Shown here: positions 1-8,643 of the stretch, one piece after another | How positions within the stretch are numbered: the stretch's first letter is position 1 | How the letters are laid out: each line of letters opens with the position of its first letter | From: Sediminibacterium magnilacihabitans | GTDB taxonomy: Bacteria; Bacteroidota; Bacteroidia; Chitinophagales; Chitinophagaceae | NCBI GenBank assembly: GCA_002973575.1 | Contig: PVEQ01000002.1 | Coordinates: 248,001-312,000, forward strand | Direction of reading: 5' to 3' | Length of the DNA stretch: 64,000 bases | Notes under the pieces: model-generated | Told to the model about the DNA's origin: nothing | Database searches by the model: none | Seen by the model: only the letters and a program-made list of their open reading frames with translations | Translations under genes and position numbers: made by a program

Positions 1-2
1 CA

Positions 3-254
3 GTTACCTTCCTGAAAGATATTTATACCGAAGAATATCTAAAATCATTTAACTTAAATGAGCGGCAGAAAAGGGCAGTATTGTACATAAAAGAAAACGG
101 GGAAATAACAAATGCTATATACCAGTCCATCAATCAAATCAGCAAGGCGGTGGCAACGAAGGATTTAGCGGATCTAGTTAGCCGAAAACTGATACAAAAG
201 GTTGGTACGACGGGAAAAGGCACGAGATACATACTTCCGGCAAAGGGCTTGTAA
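3..254 (+). CDS. C-terminal end of a winged-helix (AlbA_2/RecG-like) DNA-binding regulator, partial
   Basis: Only the last 83 residues are in the window, because the reading frame is open from the left edge to TAA at 252-254. The visible part starts with a short acidic helix and then reads as a winged helix: 'LNERQKRAVLYI', a turn helix near 'ITNAIYQ', a recognition-helix-like 'SKAVATKDLADLV', and a wing ending 'GKGTRYIL'. This arrangement closes many Bacteroidota proteins with an AlbA_2 putative DNA-binding domain, and it also occurs at the end of some Fic-type proteins, so the parent family is uncertain. Its neighbour is a recombinase remnant, which suggests an accessory or mobile segment. 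The stop codon lies inside a short AAAGGGCTT repeat. Confidence 0.5.
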   Translation, partial: VTFLKDIYTEEYLKSFNLNERQKRAVLYIKENGEITNAIYQSINQISKAVATKDLADLVSRKLIQKVGTTGKGTRYILPAKGL

Positions 255-270
255 AGGGCTTAAAGGGCTT
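242..270. repeat. Three copies of AAAGGGCTT across the stop codon of the winged-helix gene
   Basis: AAAGGGCTT occurs at 242-250, 253-261 and 262-270, followed by two degenerate ACGGCTTT units to about position 292. The first copy encodes the last residues of the upstream protein and the second overlaps its TAA. It may be replication slippage at an element boundary; no function is assigned. Confidence 0.6.
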
Positions 271-428
271 GCTAACGGCTTTCATACGGCTTTGGTAGGC
301 TGTATTTGATTGGAAATCAATGTCTGCATGCAAATTCCTATAACTGCCTTATGCGGCCAATAAATCACATAAAAGCCTTAAGTCTTCCATTAAAGAGTTC
401 GAGTTTTGTACCAATGGGTTCACTTCCT

Positions 429-466
429 GGGACAAGTCAAAAAAGAAAGACTTGTCCCATTTTTTT
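429..466 (+). terminator. Rho-independent terminator-like hairpin
   Basis: GGGACAAGTC (429-438) pairs perfectly with GACTTGTCCC (449-458) around a 10-base A-rich loop, and a run of seven T follows at 460-466. On the plus strand this is a textbook intrinsic terminator that could end transcription from the winged-helix gene about 175 bases upstream. It also forms the 3' end of the convergent recombinase remnant, whose stop codon lies inside the left arm. Confidence 0.7.
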
Positions 467-847
467 GCCCTGTAATTTGCTGGTGTTCTGATAGATAAGC
501 ATGATCGCAGAATTTATTTTTTGAGTTCGATGTCTTGTTCCGTCAAATTCCAAAAATTCAGGGAACATCGAACTTATTATTGTTCGCTTTTCTTCAATAT
601 CCCCGTTCTCATAGCGTCTATCAATGTTTGCGAGCTTCTTTAAGGTTGATGCTACTAAGTCCCTGATTTCAGTTCCTACCGAAGCTAAATCATTCAACTG
701 CGCTTCCAGTTTTTCGATCCTGCCTTTGGTCAATTTCTTTACTTGTTGAAAATCATCGCCTGCCATTTCACCGTCTGCATTTTTTAATAGCGCATTTTGA
801 TAACGTTTGTTCAATGTATCAATCTCCTTTATGATATTGGCTGCCAT
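437..847 (-). pseudogene. Large serine recombinase remnant, C-terminal part only
   Basis: The 136 residues match the C-terminal region of large serine recombinases (resolvase/integrase family) of Bacteroidota: a long charged coiled coil (residues about 1-85, including 'RIEKLEAQL') followed by the typical end block around 'EEKRTIISSMFPEFLEFDG' and 'INSAIMLIYQ'. Family members usually exceed 450 residues, with an N-terminal catalytic serine domain, a recombinase domain and a zinc ribbon; none of these is present. A TAA lies in frame 21 bases upstream of the ATG, so the gene does not continue upstream. I infer a decayed fragment left by an integrated element. It sits between the winged-helix fragment and the heptose genes and marks the accessory boundary of the polysaccharide locus. 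Confidence 0.7.
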
Positions 848-925
848 TGTCCGGATAAATCCGGGTTAAAACGGATGTAACCCTTTATTGATAGGAGTTA
901 CAGGCATTTGAGAAATTATTTTATA

Positions 926-1624
926 TCAGCACAGGCCGGGAAACGCCGCCTGTGCCCTTTCGTAATCGCATGAAATTCCAATATCAATAAAATAACCATC
1001 CTGAATAAGTCCATATATTTTCCCTCCCTGACAGTAGCGTTCGAGATAGTCTTTCTCATAAGAGAACTTAGCATCGAATTTTTTTTCAAGGAATTTTACA
1101 ACATTCATAATATAAACACCTCCATTAATGAGTCCTATTTGATAAAATTGTTTTTCTTTAAAATATTTAATACTGTTGTTCTTGTTCAACTCCACAACTC
1201 CATACCTGTCAAAATTCCGCATAGGCTTGAGCGCCAGTGTGGATTCTGCATCACGCTGCAAATGAAAAGCAAAGAGTTCATCGGTATCAACGTCAAACAA
1301 TGTATCTCCATTCACTACTATCACGTTCTCTTCTGTTGTCTGTTGACAGGCAAGACGGGTAGCCCCGCCGGTACCCAATGGTTCATTTTCCACGATACAA
1401 CTATAATTAAGCATAGAAAAATGACCACTCAAATAATCCTCGACGATTTTGTGTTTGTATCCGAGCGAGAAAATAAATTTTTCAACCCTTTCACGACGCA
1501 ATTGATTGATAAGGTAAAATAGGAAAGGCCGCCCTCCTACAGATGCCATACATTTGGGAAGATCAGGAACAACTTCGCGTAATCTGGTGCCAAGGCCACC
1601 GGCCAGGATGATCGCTTCTTTCAT
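926..1624 (-). CDS. hddC: D-glycero-alpha-D-manno-heptose 1-phosphate guanylyltransferase (HddC-like nucleotidyltransferase)
   Basis: The protein (232 aa) would transfer GMP from GTP to heptose 1-phosphate, giving GDP-D-glycero-alpha-D-manno-heptose in the cytoplasm. The N-terminus has the nucleotidyltransferase signature 'AGGLGTRLREV' with the following lysine of 'DLPKCM', the metal-binding 'NGDTLFDVD' near residue 106, and 'FIDIGISCDYERA' at the end. The start at 1624 gives the usual 'MKEAIILAGG' beginning. An in-frame ATG two codons earlier (1630) is equally possible, and the longer open frame to 1744 overlaps gmhA and is rejected. It is the last gene of the hddA-gmhA-hddC unit, only a few bases after gmhA. 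Related enzymes act on other sugars, but the two neighbours favour heptose. Confidence 0.8.
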   Translation of the reverse strand: MKEAIILAGGLGTRLREVVPDLPKCMASVGGRPFLFYLINQLRRERVEKFIFSLGYKHKIVEDYLSGHFSMLNYSCIVENEPLGTGGATRLACQQTTEENVIVVNGDTLFDVDTDELFAFHLQRDAESTLALKPMRNFDRYGVVELNKNNSIKYFKEKQFYQIGLINGGVYIMNVVKFLEKKFDAKFSYEKDYLERYCQGGKIYGLIQDGYFIDIGISCDYERAQAAFPGLC

Positions 1625-1631
1625 ATTCATG

Positions 1632-2228
1632 TTAATTAGAAAAATATTTTTCTTCCACCAACTGGCAAATGATATGGCCAGCCATAATATGGCTTTCCTG
1701 GATTCGCGGAGTGTCTTTTGAAGGGATATTAATGAGGTGATCACAAAGCGGCTTCATTTTCCCGCCACTTTCACCTGTAAATCCTACAGTAGCAATCTTC
1801 TTTTCCCTTGCTGTTTCAAAGGCCCTGATAATATTACCCGAGTTTCCTGAAGTTGACAGACCGATCAATACATCGCCGCGTTGCCCGATGCCATCGATGA
1901 TCCTCGAATAAACGACATCATAACTGTAATCATTTGCGACAGCCGTCAGGTAGGAAGTATTACAATGCAGCGCTTCTGCAGGAAGCGCCCTTCTATCTAT
2001 ATAAAAACGGCCGGAAAATTCAGCAGCCAGGTGTTGAGCATCGGCTGCGCTTCCGCCATTGCCACAGAAATAAATATGGCGGCCGCTCTTAAGGGCATCA
2101 CTGATTAGATCAACCACATTTTTAATCCTTACAAGCAAGTCTTCATTTTTTAAGACCTGCTTTTTTGTGTTGATAGATGCCTGGATAATTTCTTTTATTT
2201 TATTCATATCATACTGGTTTTTCATCAA
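1632..2228 (-). CDS. gmhA: Sedoheptulose 7-phosphate isomerase
   Basis: A SIS-domain isomerase of about 197 aa, the normal GmhA length. It would convert sedoheptulose 7-phosphate to D-glycero-D-manno-heptose 7-phosphate. The substrate-binding loop 'FCGNGGSAADAQHLAAEF' lies near residues 55-72, the SIS motif 'GLSTSGNSGN' near 123-132, and the family's C-terminal glutamate/histidine helix is seen in 'RIQESHIMAGH'. The ATG at 2225 shares one base with the hddA stop (TGATG), so translation is probably coupled; an adjacent TTG at 2228 is less likely. With hddA and hddC it covers three of the four steps to GDP-heptose. A GmhB-type phosphatase is not present in the window. Confidence 0.9.
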   Translation of the reverse strand: MMKNQYDMNKIKEIIQASINTKKQVLKNEDLLVRIKNVVDLISDALKSGRHIYFCGNGGSAADAQHLAAEFSGRFYIDRRALPAEALHCNTSYLTAVANDYSYDVVYSRIIDGIGQRGDVLIGLSTSGNSGNIIRAFETAREKKIATVGFTGESGGKMKPLCDHLINIPSKDTPRIQESHIMAGHIICQLVEEKYFSN

Positions 2229-3247
2229 ATGGTCCAGGTTTTTAAACCATGCTCAACAAACTGGTATCGTTTAATATTTCCACCAAATTCTTCAAGTGTT
2301 TTCACCACCTGGTGCTTTGTATTGTCGGGGCAATAAAACGTCATGAATCCGCCACCGCCGGCGCCTGAAATTTTTCCCCCTGTTGCCCCCGAACATTTAG
2401 CAGCTTCGTAGATATCATCGAGCAGCTTATTGCTCACACCATCTGCTATTTTTTTCTTTTGTAAAAAACCAAAATCAAGTATGTTGCCAATCTCATGTAT
2501 GTTGCCTGTTAATAAAGCCTCTTTCATCATCCGGGCCTGTTCTTTCAACTGATGCATCGCCTGGATCGGTTGTTCTTTTTTGTCTACTACATTATTGCTC
2601 TGCATTTCTATAATCTTCGCCGATTCGCGCGTAGTAGAAGTATAATAAAGAAGAAGATTATTTTCCAACTCGAATAAATACTGTTCTTTAACCCTGAGTG
2701 GATTTACAATTACTTTATTGTCTGCATAAAACTCCATAAAATTCACGCCTCCGAAAGTTGCTGCATACTGGTCTTGTTTGCCACCCGCCATTCGCAGATC
2801 ATTTCTTTCAATATCATAAGCATAATTGGCAATATCGTATTCTCCTAACGGTAACCGCAGCATTTCTACAAATGCACCGATGATGGCTACAACAAGAGTG
2901 GAAGAAGTGCCAAGTCCTGAACCCGCCGGCGCGTCAACATAGGTAGATAAACGAAAACTGGTTTTCCGCAAACCATAATCGTATTGAATACGATTATATA
3001 CGCCTTTCAGCAAATCCAGTGTACCATCAATAGGCAATCTTTTTCCCCATTCAAAACATTGCTCTTGTTGCTGGTCAACGGATCTAAAAATGAGGCCATT
3101 CTGGTTGATGAGTTCAATGCTTGCTGAGGCATATAAAGAAACGGTTGCGTTTAATATAGCGCCTCCATACAAATCGCTATACGGACTTACATCGGTGCCA
3201 CCACCTGCCAAACCAATTCGTAAAGGAGCTTTACTTCTATAGATCAT
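2225..3247 (-). CDS. hddA: D-glycero-alpha-D-manno-heptose 7-phosphate kinase (GHMP kinase)
   Basis: This 340-residue GHMP-family kinase would phosphorylate heptose 7-phosphate at C1. It begins with the substrate-binding 'SKAPLRIGLAGGGTDVSPY', carries the ATP-binding glycine/serine loop 'PAGSGLGTSSTLVV' near residue 108, and ends with the third GHMP motif 'GKISGAGGGGFM' near residue 290. These features match HddA-type kinases, and closely related proteins include fucokinase-type GHMP domains. It is the first gene of the minus-strand heptose operon, and its stop overlaps the gmhA start. About 200 bases separate it from the divergent export lipoprotein gene, so that gap should hold promoters for both units. 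Confidence 0.82.
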   Translation of the reverse strand: MIYRSKAPLRIGLAGGGTDVSPYSDLYGGAILNATVSLYASASIELINQNGLIFRSVDQQQEQCFEWGKRLPIDGTLDLLKGVYNRIQYDYGLRKTSFRLSTYVDAPAGSGLGTSSTLVVAIIGAFVEMLRLPLGEYDIANYAYDIERNDLRMAGGKQDQYAATFGGVNFMEFYADNKVIVNPLRVKEQYLFELENNLLLYYTSTTRESAKIIEMQSNNVVDKKEQPIQAMHQLKEQARMMKEALLTGNIHEIGNILDFGFLQKKKIADGVSNKLLDDIYEAAKCSGATGGKISGAGGGGFMTFYCPDNTKHQVVKTLEEFGGNIKRYQFVEHGLKTWTI

Positions 3248-3449
3248 TTTTTATTTATTTCGAACAACAATCAAGAACAATAAATTGTATGAAAACCATC
3301 TCGAAAGTACAATTGAAAATGATTGCCATTGTGTAGAATCTCTTCGACAGATTTATACTATATCACTCTACAACTGTTTGGAAGTGTGTTCTATTTCCTC
3401 CCCGGCGTATTCCATCTTCCTTTGTATAAATTCTTTATCCAGAAAAATC

Positions 3450-4229
3450 ATGCGGAATTTACATAGATACATTTGTTTACTATCGGTTATACTTCCTTCA
3501 TGTGTTAACATGCATAAAACAACTTATTTCAACGGCCTGCAGGACGGTGAAATACAATCTGCACAATCGAACACGTCACTGATCCATAAAAATGATATTT
3601 TAAGCATTTCAGTAAGTAGCCTGAATGCAGAAGCTTCGGCAGTATTTAATGCGCCGAATACCCTTCAGGCTTCATCTTCCGCTTTGAATGGAATAAGCTC
3701 CCAGCAGGGAGGATACCTGGTAAACGACAAAGGAGATATTCTTTTCCCGATGATCGGAATGATGCATGTAGAAGGACTGTCGACAACACAGTTGAGTGAT
3801 TACATTGAGAAGACCTTATCAGATAAGAAACTATTAGTAGGTCCTATTGTTGCCGCACGTATCACTAATTATAAAGTCACTGTTCTTGGCGAAGTGGGGC
3901 ATCCGGGTGTGGTTGCCGTTCCAAACGGACAAATAACAATCCTTGAAGCATTGGGTTTTGCAGGCGACCTAACCATTTATGGCAGGCGCGATAACGTATT
4001 ATTAATACGGGACAATGGTAAAAATAAGACGGCGCATCATATTAACCTCAATGCGAAAGATATTTTCAGTTCATCATTTTACAAGCTGGAACCGAATGAT
4101 GTAGTGTATGTCCAGCCGAATAAAGATAAAGTAAGGAGTGTTAATAATTCAAGGCAGTTAATGCCGGTAGTATTTGCCGCCCTGTCTTTCTTAGTTGTTG
4201 CAACCAACAGTTTTTACTTAAACAGGTAG
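3450..4229 (+). CDS. Polysaccharide export outer-membrane lipoprotein (Wza-like)
   Basis: The protein (259 aa) resembles the Poly_export/SLBB outer-membrane component that passes surface polysaccharide out of the cell. The chosen ATG gives a short hydrophobic leader ending in the lipobox 'ILPSC', so Cys would be lipidated; an upstream TTG at 3285 would bury this signal and is rejected. The export domain covers about residues 40-135 ('KNDILSISV', 'GDILFPMIG') and an SLBB-like segment follows ('KVTVLGEVGHPG', about 150-235). A hydrophobic C-terminal segment ('VVFAALSFLVVA') fits a membrane-spanning end helix. It is the first gene of the plus-strand cluster and stands one base before the Wzc-like gene. 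Confidence 0.85.
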   Translation: MRNLHRYICLLSVILPSCVNMHKTTYFNGLQDGEIQSAQSNTSLIHKNDILSISVSSLNAEASAVFNAPNTLQASSSALNGISSQQGGYLVNDKGDILFPMIGMMHVEGLSTTQLSDYIEKTLSDKKLLVGPIVAARITNYKVTVLGEVGHPGVVAVPNGQITILEALGFAGDLTIYGRRDNVLLIRDNGKNKTAHHINLNAKDIFSSSFYKLEPNDVVYVQPNKDKVRSVNNSRQLMPVVFAALSFLVVATNSFYLNR

Positions 4230-4230
4230 T

Positions 4231-6624
4231 ATGAAAAGAATGAAAGTTTCCAAAGACGCTTATATCGAAAAGAACGATACAGACCTGTTGAAATGGATAT
4301 CCTTTCGATACCTGCCTTATTGGCCGTTATTCCTGGCAGCTGTTATCGTAAGCTTTGTTGTGGGACTGGTTTACCTCGAATACACTTCTCCCATGTATGG
4401 AATAACTGCCTCCATACTGGTAAAAGATGAAAAGAAAGGGCTCGACGATTCAAAGGCTGAAGATGCCCTTAATTTTTTTGGTGAAAAGAAGATAGTAGAA
4501 AATGAAATAGAAGTAATTCATTCCAGGTCTATGGTTTCTCAAATGGTTACCCATTTGCATTTATATGCACCGATAGAAGAAAAATCCGGCTTTATCTACC
4601 GGACAGTTCATTTACCCGTTTCTGTTTATCGTTCTGCTTATCTTACCAGCCCGGTGCAGATAGAGCTTGAAAAACCTGAAGAACTTCATTATGAAGTCAA
4701 CAGGGTGAATTTCAGGTATGATGCGCATACTCAAACTGTGATTACCAGCAACGCTACTTATCCATTAAATAAATGGACAGCTTCTCCCTGGGGCCGTATC
4801 CGTTTTTCAAAAAACCCGTTCGCAACTGCCAGCGTTCCATCAAAAACATTTTTCTTTTCGTTGGTCAGCCTGCCAAAAGCAACCAATGAAATACAAAATA
4901 ACCTGGAGGTATCCCCTACGAGTAAATTATCGACGGTAATCAATATCAGCTATAAAGATGCCGTACCGGCACGCGGAGAAGCCATTATTAATGAACTGAT
5001 TAACTGTTATACACAAGCGTCTATTAATGATAAGGCTGCAGCCGCGGCGAATACACTTGATTTCGTGGAAAAGAGATTGAAACTGTCGGGAAAACAATTG
5101 GATGATGTTGAAGCAGATGTCCAGAATTTCAGAACAGCAAACGGCATTGTAAATGTGAGCCAGCAGAGCAATCAATATTTGCAGAATGTGAGCGCAAATG
5201 ATCAAAAGATCAGTGAAATGGACATTCAGCTTTCGGTGCTGAACCAAATTGAATCTTATGTATTGTCCAAACAAAGTCAGCCGGGCCTCGTTCCATCCAC
5301 GCTTGGGATTAAAGATCCCATGCTCACACAATTGCTCGACAAATTATACGAAGCCGAAATCCAATATGAAAAATTAAGAAAGACAACAGCAGAAGAGAAT
5401 CCGATCTTATTATCTGTTAAAAATGAGATCGCAAAGATAAAACCAAACGTGCTGGAGAATGTAAGGAACCAGCGCAACAGTATCCTCGCAGCAAAAGACA
5501 AGCTCGTTGCAACAAGTTCGCATTATAACGACTTACTAAATACGCTGCCTGACAGGGAAAAGGAACTAGCAAAGATCAGCAGGCAGCAAAATATAGAAAA
5601 TAGTATTTACAGCTTCCTGCTTCAAAAGAAAGAAGAAGCAAGCCTTGCATTCAATGCCGCAGTTGCCGGTAGCAAAATCATTGATAAAGCGCAATCATCC
5701 GCTCAGCCGGTAAGTCCAAAGACATGGTTAATCTGTTTAATCGCTTTGGTACTGCCCATAGTATTGGTATCATTCAGCATAGATGCAAGGGAGCTGCTTA
5801 GTAATAAAATATTGTTCAGACGCACAATAGAAGAACTGACCGTTCTTCCCATAATTGGCGAGTTGGGGTATAAAAGATCGAAAGAGCTGCTAGTTGTCAG
5901 GAAACACAGCAGAACCGCTATTACCGAACAATTCAGAAGTCTCCGCAGTTCAGTGGCATCCAGCTTGTTAAAGGAAAATGGTAAAGTGATCATGGTTACT
6001 TCTTCTATTGCAATAGAAGGAAAAAGTTTTGTAGCAATCAACCTTGCCGTTGTTTTTGCACAGGCAGGAAAAAGAACAGTGCTGGTTGAAACTGATATGT
6101 ACAAGCCAAAGCTCAGTACTGCACTTCATTTGAACGATGAAACGGGGTTAAGCGATGTGCTGGAAACCGATCACCCGTCTTCCATATTGGCGTCTTGCAT
6201 TTATCGTACAGCCACTTATAATAATCTCTTTATCATTCCAGCAGGTAATGCACCAAGCAATCCTTCGGAGTTATTAATGAACAGCAACTTCGATATACTG
6301 ATGAAAGAACTGGAGAATCAATTCGATATCATAATTATCGATTCCGTTCCCATCAATCCTGTGCCCGATGCATACACGATTTGCAAATTTGCAACCCTTA
6401 CCCTGTTTGTAGTCAGGCATCGCATTACCCCAAAGGAAAAATTATTGATCGTTGATGAAGACCCGAAAATACAGGGTTTGAAAAATGTGCATATCGTATT
6501 CAATGGGATCAGGAGAAGAGGCATTGCTACTTCAGGGTTCGGCCATTCGTATGGATATGGGCATAACGGCAAGGAAGGATATGGTTATTATGGGCATCAA
6601 AGGGCGAAGACTGTTTTGTTCTGA
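4231..6624 (+). CDS. Wzc-like polysaccharide copolymerase with tyrosine autokinase domain
   Basis: This 797-residue inner-membrane protein controls polymer length and export together with the Wza-like protein. It has a Wzz domain with a first membrane segment near residues 28-50, long periplasmic coiled coils, and a second segment near 494-512. A cytoplasmic BY-kinase domain follows, with Walker A 'SSIAIEGKSF' near 590, Walker A' 'VLVETDMYKPK' near 619, and Walker B 'IIIIDSVP' near 700. The C-terminal tail after about 770 is rich in Tyr, Gly and His ('HSYGYGHNGKEGYGYYG'), the place of the autophosphorylated tyrosine cluster in this family. ATG 4231 follows the preceding stop at once. Confidence 0.9.
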   Translation: MKRMKVSKDAYIEKNDTDLLKWISFRYLPYWPLFLAAVIVSFVVGLVYLEYTSPMYGITASILVKDEKKGLDDSKAEDALNFFGEKKIVENEIEVIHSRSMVSQMVTHLHLYAPIEEKSGFIYRTVHLPVSVYRSAYLTSPVQIELEKPEELHYEVNRVNFRYDAHTQTVITSNATYPLNKWTASPWGRIRFSKNPFATASVPSKTFFFSLVSLPKATNEIQNNLEVSPTSKLSTVINISYKDAVPARGEAIINELINCYTQASINDKAAAAANTLDFVEKRLKLSGKQLDDVEADVQNFRTANGIVNVSQQSNQYLQNVSANDQKISEMDIQLSVLNQIESYVLSKQSQPGLVPSTLGIKDPMLTQLLDKLYEAEIQYEKLRKTTAEENPILLSVKNEIAKIKPNVLENVRNQRNSILAAKDKLVATSSHYNDLLNTLPDREKELAKISRQQNIENSIYSFLLQKKEEASLAFNAAVAGSKIIDKAQSSAQPVSPKTWLICLIALVLPIVLVSFSIDARELLSNKILFRRTIEELTVLPIIGELGYKRSKELLVVRKHSRTAITEQFRSLRSSVASSLLKENGKVIMVTSSIAIEGKSFVAINLAVVFAQAGKRTVLVETDMYKPKLSTALHLNDETGLSDVLETDHPSSILASCIYRTATYNNLFIIPAGNAPSNPSELLMNSNFDILMKELENQFDIIIIDSVPINPVPDAYTICKFATLTLFVVRHRITPKEKLLIVDEDPKIQGLKNVHIVFNGIRRRGIATSGFGHSYGYGHNGKEGYGYYGHQRAKTVLF

Positions 6625-6728
6625 AAAACAGGTTGGATTTCGAAAAATTATTATGGAGAAGGCCCTCTCATACATCGTATGGGGGTGGACTTGCGAAGCA
6701 TTTCTTTAAAATCTTAATACGAAACACT

Positions 6729-7262
6729 ATGTTAAACTCAACTAAATGGTACGCGCTTTACACGAAACACGGATGGGAAAAAAAAGTAGCAGGTCTGCTG
6801 TCAGCCAAAAGCATTGAAAGCTATTGCCCCGTTAACAGAGTTTATCGTCAGTGGAGTGACAGAAAAAAATTGATCATGATTCCCTTGTTCACAAGTTATG
6901 TATTTGTGAGGATCGATGAAAAGGACAAGCCAGCAGTACGTTCTACTGCCGGTGTAATCAATTTTGTTTATTGGATGAATAAACCAGCGGTCATACGCAA
7001 TGAAGAAATAATTATTATTAAAAGGTTCCTCAAAGAATATGAAAATGTGCAGTTAGATAAGATAGCTGTTCGGAATGGAGACGCTGTTCGCATAACAAAT
7101 GGAGCGCTGATGGGACAGGAAGGGTTGGTCTTTTCAGCGTCTAACAAGACGATAAAAATCATGTTACCATCACTGGGCGTTATGATGATGGCTGAAGTAA
7201 ATGCTTCTCATGTTGAATTAGTGGAGCAAAATGAATTTCATTTACCTGAAATAGACAACTAG
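6729..7262 (+). CDS. UpxY-family NusG-like transcription antiterminator
   Basis: A 177-residue NusG paralogue. The NGN domain starts 'KWYALYTKHGWEKKVAGLL', and the usual 'SYVFVRID' strand follows. A KOW-like segment 'VRNGDAVRITNGALMGQEG' lies near residues 118-136. UpxY proteins in Bacteroides load on RNA polymerase in the 5' leader of their own capsule operon and prevent early termination. The start at 6729 matches the family start; an upstream ATG at 6633 would add 32 unrelated residues. In Bacteroides this gene is normally first in the operon, but here it is third, after the export and copolymerase genes, with a 104-base gap before it. It may act on the downstream glycosyltransferase segment. 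Confidence 0.85.
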   Translation: MLNSTKWYALYTKHGWEKKVAGLLSAKSIESYCPVNRVYRQWSDRKKLIMIPLFTSYVFVRIDEKDKPAVRSTAGVINFVYWMNKPAVIRNEEIIIIKRFLKEYENVQLDKIAVRNGDAVRITNGALMGQEGLVFSASNKTIKIMLPSLGVMMMAEVNASHVELVEQNEFHLPEIDN

Positions 7263-7293
7263 GTCAAGCCAATTCTCTCTAAAGACGTTATTT

Positions 7294-8643
7294 ATGGGGC
7301 TTTTAATTGCATTAGCAGTACTTACGCTGCTTTCATTTTTTGTATTCTTTTCCAAGAGCAAATACTCCCGCGAGTCCTATTTGCTATTCAATGGCTATTT
7401 TCTTCCTTTAATGAGTCTTGGAGTAACACCAGCAGCTTTTGGCGGATTACAGGTATTTGCAGCGCTCGCTTATTTTGCCTTTTTCTTCTTCATTAAAGAT
7501 TTCATTTTCGTTTCAGATAAAAACAAGGTCTATTTCTACCTGTTCAGTGGGTTGATGGTCATTTTATTAACAGGGAGCTTTTATTCTGAATTTGTCACCA
7601 ATTCATTATTCAGCATACTGTCCGTTTTACCCATATTTATCTTCTCAAGGCTTTTGCTGAAAGAGCTTTCCGCTAACCCCGACCTGGTATACAAAATGAT
7701 CCGAACATTTCAATGGTCATTCATGGTAGCCGCTGCCTTTATAGTCATGCAGATGCTTGTTGGAATAAAATTCAGTTTCTATGAGGGCCAGGGCCCTGGG
7801 TTGAACCCCAATATATCTGATGCAGAAGGGATTCGATATCCGGGCTTTTTTATGGATGCACAAATGAACACACAATTCCTCGGCATGCTTAGCTTTTTAT
7901 TCCTTGTCAATTTCAAAAATATTTTAAAACCAGCCCCCATAAATTATGTCTTATTCAGTCTGACTGTCATTGCAGTATTCCTTTCCGGAGGGCGATCCGG
8001 TTTCCTGGGATTAGCTGCAGGCTTTTGTTTCCTCATACTTTTTATGGGGTGGAGAATGCGGTATTTCATTGGACTGGGAACATTCATTGCGGCGGTTTCG
8101 ATGTCTTTTCTTAAAGGCTCATTCATTCTTTTCCAGCGTATGAATACGTTTGATGACTCTTATACATTCCGGGCTTATATATGGAAAGAGGCCTATAATA
8201 TTTTCCTGGATCACAAGTTTTTAGGAATTGGTATCGGGAATTATAAAGATTATACCAATCATTATTCATCCGACCAATATTATATTCTCAAGGACAACAG
8301 CATCTTATTGCTGGACCAGCCAGAGAACGGCTATCTCAAGTTATTGACGGAGTTTGGGATCATCGGGTTTGCAATCTCACTTTTACTGATCCTTATACCG
8401 ATATCAAAAGCAATGTACACCCACCTGGAAACGGGAACAAATCATTTCGCTCTTTTTTGTATAGCATCCATCATTTGCTGGCTTGTTTCTTTTAACTCGC
8501 TTTATACATTATCCGACGAAAGAATCACGGTCTTATTGACTTCATTAACCTGTTTTGTGATCAAATCGAATGCCTTCAGTTTAGCAGGTACAAAAAATAA
8601 GCTTATCAATACATCTATCAGAGAACAACTTTTGCCGTTATGA
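7294..8643 (+). CDS. O-antigen ligase/polymerase (Wzy/WaaL-type) membrane protein
   Basis: A 449-residue, highly hydrophobic protein with about ten to twelve membrane segments. The Wzy_C-type signature is visible in the second half: 'SGGRSGFLGLAAG' near residues 230-242, then a long extracytoplasmic loop from about 285 containing 'GIGIGNYKDYTNHY' and 'PENGYLKLLTEFG'. These proteins either polymerise lipid-linked repeat units or ligate them to lipid A, and the sequence alone does not decide which. With the flippase that follows (overlap ATGA at 8640-8643), the cluster contains a Wzx/Wzy pathway. Low sequence conservation is normal in this family. Confidence 0.8.
   Translation: MGLLIALAVLTLLSFFVFFSKSKYSRESYLLFNGYFLPLMSLGVTPAAFGGLQVFAALAYFAFFFFIKDFIFVSDKNKVYFYLFSGLMVILLTGSFYSEFVTNSLFSILSVLPIFIFSRLLLKELSANPDLVYKMIRTFQWSFMVAAAFIVMQMLVGIKFSFYEGQGPGLNPNISDAEGIRYPGFFMDAQMNTQFLGMLSFLFLVNFKNILKPAPINYVLFSLTVIAVFLSGGRSGFLGLAAGFCFLILFMGWRMRYFIGLGTFIAAVSMSFLKGSFILFQRMNTFDDSYTFRAYIWKEAYNIFLDHKFLGIGIGNYKDYTNHYSSDQYYILKDNSILLLDQPENGYLKLLTEFGIIGFAISLLLILIPISKAMYTHLETGTNHFALFCIASIICWLVSFNSLYTLSDERITVLLTSLTCFVIKSNAFSLAGTKNKLINTSIREQLLPL

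Noticed and set aside
1625..1744. Upstream extension of the hddC frame to 1744
   Set aside because: It overlaps gmhA and lacks family similarity; the nucleotidyltransferase fold begins at 1624.
6669..6681. Small hairpin CATAC/GTATG before the UpxY gene
   Set aside because: The stem is only 5 bp with no T-tract, too weak to call a terminator or leader element.
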